Shown here: one piece after another, positions 13,507 through 25,500 of the stretch
How positions within the stretch are numbered: the first letter of the stretch is position 1
How the letters are laid out: each line of letters starts with the position of its first letter
DNA from: Datnioides undecimradiatus
Taxonomy: Eukaryota > Chordata > Actinopteri > Lobotiformes > Datnioididae
Direction of reading: 5' to 3'
Assembly: GCA_008933995.1 (NCBI GenBank)
Contig: WARS01000013.1
Location: forward strand, 10,622,023-10,686,022
DNA length: 64,000 nucleotides
Notes under the pieces: generated by a model
What the model was told of the DNA's origin: nothing
The model's database searches: none
Seen by the model: the letters and a program-made list of their open reading frames with translations, nothing else
Position numbers and translations under genes: made by a program

Positions 13507-16500
13507 ATGCGTGTGTATCTGTGTGTGTGTGTGTGTGTGTGTGTGAGGGGCAGAGAGACACAGACGACAGTGCAGCCCTGCAGCTGGGGAGCCCCTCAGT
13601 GCGGACCCCCACTCTGTGAAAGCAGTGATGTCATTGCCTGGCTATGTGTGAGGAGAACAGGGGAATACTGATCTGGAGGGGAAAACCTGACGTTAGGGAG
13701 GATAAAAGAAAACAGAGCAGTAGAGTCGAGGTGAAGGAGCACAGAGCATGTGAGGAGGATTTTACAGTGTCTGGTCGCTGAGGTTCAGACTGTAAAAGCA
13801 TCCTCCCTCCAGACCGGCCCACACCCTGCTGTCTCTTTTCATAATACTCTCTTCCTGCTTGGCTTTTCAATAATTCTCAGATGAAACACCCTCACACTCC
13901 AGCATGCTAAATACCAGGCTGACTAATCTACAGTCCGTCTGTTACACTAGAGTCTGGCTGAGGGACTGTTTCGTTGTTTCTTTGCTTTCATTGTCAGAAA
14001 ATATGACCAATAACAGAATATTTCTTTATCTGATTGAAGGATTCAGAAGGAGATTGGGGAGGAGGATTCAAACAGTGGCGGATTAGAGCTGGAAAAACAG
14101 AGAGAGTGAAAGCAAAAATTGAGATTAGTGCAAAAAATAGAGAAATAATAGAGGAATGACTAAATGACTGTAAACTAAATGCACTGAGGGAAAGTAGTTC
14201 AGCATTGTCTTAGGCTTTTACAGTGCAGTGCAGAAGTACAGATTTGTGGGACTAATGGGTTGAAAGAGAGGCCTGGAGGAGATCATGGAGCCAAGGATAG
14301 TGTAGTACGTTTGAAGTACAGTAGCACTGCACAGATACAGCATTGACTCCACAAGGCTGCTGATCCTTTACTCACTTATCCACTCCTCCTAATACAGTCT
14401 ATAGTTTACTCTTTTGTGAGCAGTAAAATGTTAAATAATCAACATTTGTACAAGCATAGCAGATGGTAAATGGACTTTTTTCACACAGCTGTACTTGCTG
14501 AACCACAGCTGCCTGCTGTGTAGTGTCATATACCTGTAATTTGCACTTCTGTCAACTATGACGGTGTGCATTGGTTATTTTTGATCAAAAAAGTAGTGTT
14601 GCTGTCATTAACATTACATTTATTTTTCCATTTTTATATGTGGAAAGAAGTGCACACATTGATCTTAAATGCAAGACAGAGGGAGCTGTTTCTGTTAATT
14701 TGTCATTCCCATAGATGGGGTGGATAAAATAGCAGAAACACGTCTCTGTATGACAGTATTCAGGACAACAGCCCCATCAACTACAGCAGTTCACAGTGAT
14801 CATAAAATTCAATCAACACCTCAGTTTCAATAACACTGACGACACTGTTAACATACTGATGTTTACAATGTGAGCTCAGCACACAGGCTGAGCTGTATAA
14901 GTGATTACGCCTTTAAGCATGCTAACGTTTCCCCTTTAGCATCATCAACACAAGTTATGGCTCTGGCTGTTCGAAATGTCACAATCATTGCAGGTATTTA
15001 GTTGTAAACTGAACAATCAATGTAAAAACCGGACCTGATAGTTGTAGTAGAGAAAGCTATCACAAAAATCTGTAAGGTCATCCCCCCAAAATGTTTCATG
15101 AAATAGAGTTTCTGAGATATTTCAGTGGGGACTGACTGATGGACAGTGACATCCTTAGCCACACAGGTAACATGGCTTAAATAATGGAAACTTAAAGTTT
15201 TAAAAGAGACCCAGTAATAATAAGTAATAATAAGGAGCAGTGACAAAACACTGCACAGCAGAAGAAATTAAAGCACTTATCATTTTATGTGCTGCAGAGA
15301 AAGTGCAGAACAACATTAATTGAATTTCCTCTATTCTCCCTCCACTCTGTGTACTGCTTCAGACAAAATACAGTACTTACTGGTGTCTATGAGGGCTGCT
15401 GTCTTTACAGGTACACATGTATGTTCTCTAAATGATTCCTCTGATACAAGTTAGTTATCATGAACCAAAATGTGAAATATGAAAGATAATAGGAGACCCT
15501 TAGCTGCTCATTCAGTTGTCTCAGAGTTGAGTACAGCTGGCGTAAAACACACCACGTCCCACCGTGCTTATCGCCACGGAGACAGCCCTCATCTTCCCAG
15601 ACGTGTAAGGAGTCAGCCTCTCCTGACGCCCCTGTGTGAGGGTGGACGATGGGCACACTATGAGAGAAGATGATTTAGCCCAGAGCGATCTGTTCGTCAG
15701 TTATGTAATTATGGTCCCCTCTGCTGCTGCTGTGTAATGAGCTGTGCTCCATGATTTATGCAAATGTGTTGACGTTTGAATGGGATTTGTGTCCCCTGAG
15801 TTAATAGATGTGATTCGTCAGTGAGTGGGCTTTTTTGTTGCACACGTGTTCACGTGGTTTCTGTTTAATGCGCCTGTGGGTGTCATCAAGTGAAAGTATC
15901 TCTGCATTTATTACCGTGTGCATGCGTGTAGGCAAGTGTGTGGGCTAAATTGCTCCTGCCGTGGTTTCCTGTTTCAGTGGGAAAAACACAGTCATCTTCC
16001 CAGGATTTTCTCCTGACTGCTTCTCTTATTATATTTTCTTAACATTTTAATATGCTGTTTCATTGCTAACACCAAAGCCCTACTGTCTAAAACTATTGCT
16101 GTCAGAAATTAGTGAAAAGGAATCAATCCGTGGGTACTAAACATTTAAAATCTGGTAATATTTCCCTTCAAGTCGTCTGTGTGCTGACAGCAGAGTAATC
16201 ACAGTGACTTTTTCCTCTCAGACTGTTTAATTTATATAACAGTTTCAGCAAAGATAAACAAAGTTGTTTAGCAGATGTTTGTTTTTATTTTTTCTTCTGC
16301 AAATAACCCTCACAAACTATAAGTCTTATCCTGCTGCTCTTCTACAGTGAGATAAACCTGATATAGTCTCATGAACAGATAAGATATTAAAGAAAGAGTC
16401 CATATTCTACCTTAATTATGATTCCTGCTAAACCTGGCACCTTTTTACATTTTTTGATTGCTCCAGAAACCCCTGAATTTTTGTATGAACACAGGATCCT

Positions 16501-19500
16501 TTACTTGCCCTTCAACTTGACTAACAGGACCTAACATTTGGTTCCCAGTGTTTCTGACCAACCTCAAATTTTGGATCAGTGCAGATCATCTTGATTGGAA
16601 CCCACTGATTTAGAGGATTCACAGCACCTTTGCACAATTAAAATGAAGTGATAGCACTATTCAAGCAGTGGTTGTGGAACGTGACATTTTAAGTCATTAA
16701 ATAAGCAAATATACAAAGAAGGAAAACATTTACCAGCTGTGAAACAAACAAGCCAAATATGCAAAAATCTGTCAGTGAGGGGAAAAACGAACTATGACTC
16801 TGTTGAGGTCAAATGGTCTCTTGATGAGTCAGTTGTTAAGCTGTTATCATAGGTTTTTGCTGTTTGTTTTATTGTGTCCTTTCTTGGGATCAGTCCCTAT
16901 CTCACACTGTATTGTTTTCTGTCTGTACAGATATCCACACTGAGGCAGTTCAAGCTGCACTGGCCAAACATAAAGAGGAGAAGATGGCACTGCCCATGCC
17001 TACGAAGCGACGCTCTACTTATGTGCAGTCTCCTATCGAAACCCGCACACCCCCAGGTAGGAAAGGCGGAAGGACAGTGGGACCATTCAGCCTGGGTGAT
17101 CCTTTGTTGGATGATTCATACTTTGTTGTCTCTTTGTCAGACTCCTCATCAGGGTCTGATGATGAGACGTCCGTTCGCAGGCAGTCATCAGTGGTCGCTC
17201 CTCCGCCTCTGGTCAATCCCAACCTTCAGAGTCCGGACTCTTGGATCAACCGCACCGTCCAGGGCTCCTCCACCTCATCCTCGGCCTCCTCCACCCTGTC
17301 GCACGGAGAGGCTAAGCCACAGCCTCAGAGCCAGCCTCAGCCTCAGCCGCAGCCTCAGCCCCAGTACAAGCCGCAGTACCAGCCTCTGTATCAGCCTCAG
17401 TACCAACCTCAGTATCAGCCTCAGCAGCAGCAGCCCGAGCATCCTGCTGCAGCTGTGACCGACATGCTGGCTCACAGTCGCATTGGTGAGGCACTCCATT
17501 TTCTTTATGACTGGTGTAAAATATTAATGAACACCACTACTGTTATCAGGTTTATTCAGTTTAATCAAAATGGACTGGTTAGTGCAGGAAATACCAGCAT
17601 ATTCTTTTTAGTATGATTTTCTTTCATACTATCAGAGCAAAACGTTTTGTATTGAACAGGTAACAAAGAGAGTCAATACAGACATACACAATAGTGGGTC
17701 AGCTGAATCTTTTACATTTGGGTTTACCTGAAGCCCTTTGTTAGCTGTGTTTGTTTGGTGGTAATCCTGCCATGCTTATAAATTACTTAAATATATAAAA
17801 TTTTGAATTAAAAAGCACAAACAATACACAAAACAAGAAAGGCAGATAAAATGAATTCATCACACCTTCTACCTTTCTACTATTCAAAGTTTTACACAGT
17901 ATTAAATTGTGGAGCGTGATTTTCGGATGAGTTGTTCCAATAAAAGGATTTGGATTCAGTTTGGATGTTGGATGTAATTTTTCCCACTATTATTCTTACT
18001 AGTCCCTAAGATACTCAAACACTTTGAATATCCAGTGTCTGGTTTAGTAAATAGAGAGAATAAAGAGAGAATCTGAAACTTAAGGATGTCTTCATTCTGA
18101 CTGTCCCCTCTGTCACTTCACCTGCAGCCCCCTCAGAGAACAGCGCCCCACCTCCAGATGTGACAGCTGTGGCCCCTCCATCTCGAGGACCGCGAGTAGA
18201 CCTGCCCTCCAACGCCGTGGTCCGAGGGATGACCCGCGGGCAGAGTCGCTCAAGCATGATGGAGACCGCGGACGGTAATTCTACCTCACAATATCTTTAT
18301 TTGTTCGTTTGTATCTGTGGCTCTGACTCCACTCTCAAAAAACTCTTCTCTCTTCAAAATAAGTGTCATGATAAAATCAATCAATCATTAATCAGACTTC
18401 ACTGCTTTCTTTTCTTCTTGATCTTTCTCTACCTTGTCACATGTTTATGTGACTGGCTGATAGGAAGAGGTAATATCCAGAGTAAGGAAACTCCTTAATG
18501 TATAATGTCTGTAGCCTTCTGTGTTTGCTGTTGAACCCGTTCTCTCCCTCCTGTTTGTAATTAATGATTATTGAAATAAAAAAACAAAAACAACTTCCCA
18601 ATGCACAGAATGAATCCTCACGTGTGATCCCAAACCAAAAAACAACCGTTACCCCAATTCTCACCGTCTTTTCCTCGTGTTGTTACCGTCTGCACATGCT
18701 GCTTTTCATTCCCAAAGATATTACAATCAATTCAAATTTGCACTGTAAAATTGTGTCACGGGATGAAGAGCAGCAGACTGTGAGATGGTAAAAAGTTCAA
18801 ACATGTAGTGTTTTGTCACTGTGATGTGTCACCCACGGTGATTGTGACTGTATGTTTGTCATGCCACGTGCCCCTGTGCCCCTTCATCCGGCGTGTAGGA
18901 GTTCCTGTGAGCAGCAGAGTGTCCACCAAGATCCAGCAGCTGCTCAACACCCTGAAGAGGCCCAAGAGGCCACCGCTCAGCGAGTTCTTCACCGACGACT
19001 CAGAGGAGATCGTAGAAGGTTCGCAGCTTCATGAAACACCGTAGACACGTTGGTCCCAAAACGCTCCTTAAAATTTAAGGGTTTTTCTGCCCAGAACTGT
19101 ACCACATCACTTTCAATGTTACAGTCTGAGTTTGTACACTTCACCATTATATGTCAGTTGAAAGCTTCTAATGACACTTATTCTTATTCTTATGAATTAT
19201 TTATAACAGCTCTAAAAAAAAAACACAACATTCACAACATATTCAGTTACAACTAATAAATGGTGACAAAGTAAATCTCTACCTGGTTATCTGTTTTCTA
19301 CCACTGGATTAAAAATGATAACTTAAAAAACAGATTTTTTGTGTTACTGTTTGCTCGTCTGAACCACACAGATTTGTTGTGATTTGAAGGAGCAGTTGAT
19401 TTGGTTTGATGTATTGTTTAGATATTTATAGTGTTAAAGCAGCAAAGAAGAAGACAGATTATAGGAGGCACAGGAAGGGAAAGGAAGACAGTCAAAATGT

Positions 19501-22500
19501 GGAATCACCAATGATGTGTGGGCTGCATTTTATCTTGGTGGCAAACAATGAATCTCATCTCATATGTAATAAACCTATAAAATGTTCTGTGCCCTCTCTG
19601 TCTCACACAGTGCCCCAGCCGGACCCAAACACACCAAAGCCAGAGGGCCGTCAGATCATCCCGGTGAAAGGAGAGCCTTTGGGAGTGGTCAGTAACTGGC
19701 CTCCAGCCCTGCAGGCAGCGCTGGCACGTTGGGGAGCCACTCAGGGGAAGAGCCCCGCCCTCACAGCTCTTGACATCACAGGCAAACCGCTCTACACACT
19801 GACCTATGGTGAGACACAGACTGTACATAAATAAAGCCTATAAGGATGTTTTTAGAGTGTAAAATCAGTTGCAGTAACATGGGAGTCACAACTGAGAGGT
19901 TCATGCTGGGAGTGTCAGAGTTGAGGAATTCATCTTGATAATTGAAAGACGTGTGTGTACACTGTGGCATGAGATATTTTTTGGCAGCTGTAAGACACAT
20001 AACCTGCCGTTCTTACACCCTCCTCCTCGCTCCACCTTCTGTCCGTTAGGAAAGCTGTGGAGTCGCAGCGTGAAGCTGGCGTACACCCTCCTGAACAAGC
20101 TGGGCACCAAGAACGAGCAAATCCTCAAACCTGGCGACCGGGTGAGAGAGCTGACACACTGACAGAAAACGGATATGCACACCCAATAAACAGATTAAAA
20201 TAAATAAGAGGTCGTGTCATTCTGGCAAAGTGGTAACTGCTGTAGTCCTTAAATTTAAACCTATATATTTGTAATGTGGTGTTTGAAAGTCTACTGAGCC
20301 CATATGGGCTCCAGAAGTGAGTTTGATTTATCAGTTAAAGCCTGAAATGAACACTGATTACACTCTGAGAAGATTTATCTCAACAACGTGATTTGCCATG
20401 AAATTGTTACGATTGCTGCTCTTAGTGCTAATTAGCAAATGATAGCATGTTAAAGCACTATACTGGGATGGTTAACATGTTGATTTACCAGCATGTTAGG
20501 ATGCTAATGTTAGTTCAGCCTGAGAGAAGCTATAGAGCTGTTTTCTTGTAACTAGTATTACTAAGAATTGAACATTTTATGACCAGTGTTGATGTTCATA
20601 AAGACATGTTTAATCTTAATGATTTTTAATGTCATGTGGTTTTAAATGTTTGGTTTAAATGCCTTTGCAGGTGGCGTTGGTGTATCCCAACAGTGACCCT
20701 GGGATGTTCTGGGTGGCTTTCTACGGCTGCCTCCTGGCTGAAGTTATACCTGTACCCATTGAAGTGCCACTGTCTCGCAAGGTAAGAAGACCGTGGTAGT
20801 CAGTATAATAGTAGTGTAGTAGTGGTAGTAGTAGTTTTTTCTGTTTAACTATAAAAGTGTTGTGTGTTTTTAGGACGCAGGTATCAGCCAGGTGGGGTTC
20901 CTGCTCGGTAGCTGTGGTGTAGGTCTTGCTCTGACCAGTGAGATCTGTCTGAAGGGTTTACCTAAGACGCCCACAGGAGAAATAATGCAATTTAAAGGTC
21001 AGACAGTCTTTTCTGAAACGATGTATTAAAAAGACATTGATCTTAATTAAAACAAACCACTCTTTAATGAAATATTGCTGAAAGTAAAACATATGATAGA
21101 CCTCAGGTCACCTTCAGACAACAGGGAGGGTACAATGTACTCTTTCCTCTGCTGTGTTTTGATGAAGAGGTGACGATGAATTTCCCTTTTTTAATGTCCG
21201 TATGTACAATGCAAGCTCCTTTGATTTTCTTGTCTTCTTTTCTTGCGTTCACTGATGCCTTTCTCTGATAGGCTGGCCTCGACTAAAATGGGTGGTGACG
21301 GACTCAAAATACCTGACGAAGCCTTCCAAAGACTGGCAGCCTCACATCCCCACAGCCAACACTGACCCTGCGTATATCGAGGTAACAGAGCTGCTGCAGG
21401 GTCCACTAAGCAGTCACTGTAGTAGACTATGTTGTATACCTATCTGCTGTATAACACACAACAATAAAAACAAGATTTGAACACTGAACATTAAAAATCG
21501 GAGCATTCCTGCATCCTGATGGGATTTGAAAAGACAAGTTCACACGTTCTCTCTCTCTGTAGTACAAGGCGAGCAAAGAGGGCACAGTGGTGGGTGTAGC
21601 TGTGTCTAAAGTAGCCATGTTGACCCACTGCCAAGCACTGACCCAGGCCTGCAACTACTGCGAGGGTAAGAAAAGACCCTTAATCCTCTGCCATCTGAAG
21701 CTTTCTTCATCATCATGGTTGTTTTAAGATTTCTTTCTGTCTTCATTTTAAGGGGAAACTTTAGTGAATGTCCTGGACTTTAAAAAGGATATGGGCCTCT
21801 GGCATGGAGTGCTCACGGTGAGTGAGTTTGGCCAAATGTCCAAAGCATGAAGACCTCATATATACTAGGCAGATGTAAAATCCCATGGTTTATTCAGACT
21901 TGGTACAGTAATTCTTTTGAATTAGAGCTGTTTTTATTTCTGTATTTACATAAACCCTGATTATTATACAGATATCTACCACATGTAGGTCTGTTGCTCA
22001 CATCATGATGCCCAGCTAAGCCCCCCCCCTTTTTTTACTTCTAAGTTTATGTTGCTTTCTTTTTTATTCTTTGAATAACGACATTTCCTTTTGTTCCTCT
22101 GTGTTTTTTTGTTTTAGTTTATCCTCGCCACATGTAATTTCAGTTATTTCTGTTTTTGAACTCAGCAACAATTTGCAGCGTTTTTAGTGGCACAATAAAT
22201 GTAACTATAATTTTACTGTTAATGCACAAAGCTTTCAGCCACTGGGCCAATAAATCAAGTCTGTTGGAAACTGGGGAGCCTTTTTAACATCGTCTATCAT
22301 TTAGGAACATCATTCGTGTGTCCCATTGTAGAATTTTAGTGATGATGAGAAAAAAAAAGTTTTATCTTCTATTAGCTGCTTAATCAGGTTTCATGGTTTC
22401 ATTCATTTCCAGGCTGTGATGAACAGGATACACACTATCAGTGTTCCCTATGCTGTCATGAAGGCTTGTCCTCTCTCCTGGGTCCAGAGGGTCCACATCC

Positions 22501-25500
22501 ACAAAGGTGAAATTGATTGCTCTCTCAGTTTGTGTATTTCCATATAAAAGAACTTAATGTATAACGTGACACATCACTCTTATGTTTGTGTGCAGCTCGT
22601 GTAGCTTTGGTGAAGTGCCGTGATCTACACTGGGCTATGATGGCTCATCGGGACCAGAGAGACACCAGTCTGGCTTCATTACGTATGCTGATAGTTGCTG
22701 ATGGTGCTAACCCATGTGAGTACCTCATGACCTCTGACTTTGAGAAACAAAGTCTTGTCAGTTGACACACATTATACGTAATATGTTAAATCTCTTCCCA
22801 TCTAGGGTCGGTATCCTCCTGTGATGCTTTCCTGAACGTGTTTCAGTCCCATGGACTGAAACCTGAGGTTATCTGTCCCTGTGCCACCTCCCCTGAGGCC
22901 ATGACAGTAGCTATACGCAGGTTTGTTACTGACCCATTTCCTTTTTTTTAGCATTACGTAACACAAAAGGACAAACACAAAAGAAGACAGAAACTCCTTT
23001 TCTAGTCCCACCTACATCTCATTTCATCCTTCTACCCACCCTCAAGCCTATTTCAGTCTAAGGCCCATGAAAGAATGTGATGATTAATAAAAGCTGACAA
23101 AGAAAAAAACAAGACACACTGCTTCACTCAAGGTTGATTTTAATTTTTACTGGTCCAGCAGGGTGCATGAAGACGTATTCTGTTGTATATGTTGGTGTGG
23201 ATGAGTGGGTGGGCAGATGGCTCACTGTGAGAACAGATGGGAAGGTTGGAAATGTTCATGTTTGATCAGACTCTCTCCTGTGTAGACCGGGAGTCCCTGG
23301 CGCGCCCCTCCCCGCCCGGGCCATTCTTTCAATGGGTGGCCTGAGTCATGGTGTCATAAGGGTCAACACAGAGGACAAGAACTCTGCCCTGACGGTACAA
23401 GATGTGGGACATGTCATGCCTGGAGGTGAGGATAGAGGGAAACATATGCACGTCAAAAGCAAAGCATGAAAAACTACTAACAGATTGGTGCGTTTCTGAC
23501 ACACAACATTTCGGAGTCATCTCCCAGAGAAAACCTTTACGACCTGCACTGTGTTGTCGCAAATGTCTGCCCAGGAAATAAACATGAGTGTTATGGAGAG
23601 GTTTATTTGACAGTATGTGGTTCTTACACAAGAAAAAAGGTGTACAGCCAAGTCTCACGTCTGTCCATAGACACCTGAACACACCAAGAAGAAAAAAGCT
23701 TTTAACTGCATAAACACAAGACAATGATCTGATAGATGCTATGAAAGATTACCTACATTGGCTCACATTCATGTCTGCCAATTTCAACATGGTGTGTTTT
23801 GAACAATGCTTACATGTAAACTGTATATAATTTTAAGATGATGACAATGATGAGAACATTCTCATGTATAAAAACAACAACAAAAAAATATTTAATCTAT
23901 AATAAAAAATAACCATGTATTTATTGCCATTGGAAAAATACATGTCACAGCTTTCAGTCAACAGAAATATTACATAGCTCCTCAGTTCTGAAATCCATAT
24001 TTTGTAAATGTTACGTTTGTGTGTCTCTATAGCTCTGATGTGCATTGTTAAGCCAGACGGGCCTCCTCAGTTGTGTAAAACAGATGAGATTGGGGAGATT
24101 ATAGTAAACTCCCGTGCTGGAGGCAACATGTACTACGGCTTGCCTGGAGTCACCAAGAACACCTTTGAGGTATGAAAGCAGCATCACTCCCACAAACTGC
24201 CTCTGCTGATCCAATCTCAACAGTTAACTCATTTCATTTTTTGGACCATTTTCTGTCCTGTTGTCATCGTGTCCAGGTGATCCCAGTTAATGCTAATGGA
24301 GTTCCCATCGGAGAGATTCCATTTGTGCGGTCGGGACTCTTGGGGTTTGTTGGCCCAGTAAGTGGGACAGTTACAGTAAAGCATCTGTGGTAACTCAATC
24401 CTTGACTGGGTCTGTATACCTGCAGTATAATGATGCTACTGTGTGTCCTCCCCTCCTGCTCTGAACAGGGCAGTCTGATCTTTGTGGTAGGGAAGATTGA
24501 GGGCCTGCTAATGGTGAGCGGGCGGAGGCACAACGCTGACGACCTGGTGGCCACAGCTCTGGCTGTGGAGCCAGTCAAGACTGTGTATCGCGGGAGGTGA
24601 GGAGGACACTGAAGTGTGTTTAGACACATGCAGATGTCTGCTGTTGGTAAAGTGTGAATACTAATTTATTAGTGCTGACATCTGGTGGCACAAAGGAAGC
24701 ACAGCAGGCTCAAAACAAGGCATCACTCGATATAACATTGATGTAGATAAACATAGTTAAATGCTCTTAAGCTGATGAGACTTCCACAGTGTCTGAATAA
24801 TCTTTAACACATTTGTGTGTGTGTGTGTTATGTGTTATGTGTTTGCGTGTGTCAGGATCGCTGTGTTTTCAGTCACAGTGTTCTATGATGAGAGGGTTGT
24901 GATTGTGGCGGAGCAGAGGCCAGACGCCAGTGAGGAGGACAGCTTCCAGTGGATGAGCCGGGTGCTTCAGGTAAACAGTGTTCAGTACAATGTAAAAATA
25001 AGTCAGCAAAGTTTCTGTTGATACTACTACACTGCAATGCTGAAGATTTCCATTCAATGTGTCTATAACATCGAGACAGAATCACAATTTTACAAACAAC
25101 GGATAAAAGTTAAAACATTTACACTCTTTGGAAAAATTCATTTTGTGTATCGTGTCATTTTTCTTTCCAACAACACTTCATTGCTACTCACCAAACTTTG
25201 GCTCCATGTTTGATTTCCACTGTAGGCCATCGACAGCATCCATCAGGTGGGCCTCTACTGTCTGGCTCTTGTCCCAGCCAACACCTTACCTAAAACGCCC
25301 TTAGGTGGAATCCACATCTCTGACACCAAGCAGTTCTTCTTAGATGGCAACCTGCACCCCTGCAACATCCTAATGTGTCCTCATACGTGCGTCACCAACC
25401 TGCCTAAGCCCCGGCAAAAGCAGCCTGGTAGGTGAAATATATCCGTAAATTAGTGTTTTAAAATGTGTATAAACCTCTTCACTGATTGTATGAGGTGTTG

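Larger units (their letters stand above)
13206..16930 (+). other. dip2b intron between exons 3 and 4
   Basis: A 3.7 kb intron with the paired TG tracts and one interspersed repeat copy. Around 15690-15800 is a stretch with several homeodomain/POU-like words (TGTAATTATGG, GTAATGAGC, TTATGCAAATG). No gene was recognised. Confidence 0.7.

Noticed and set aside
13460..13546. Open frames of Cys/Val and His/Thr repeats over TG tracts
   Set aside because: Artefacts of dinucleotide repeats; the same holds for tracts at 1971, 2221, 3641, 4479, 7494 and 59074.
16864..17616. A single 250-codon exon at 16864-17616
   Set aside because: It reads through flanking intron at both ends. DIP2 homology and splice sites give exons 16931-17056 and 17141-17485; the middle 84 nt is kept only as a possible retained intron.
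23329..23724. A 131-codon minus-strand open frame
   Set aside because: It is antisense to dip2b exon 18 and its following intron; no motif and no splice logic.
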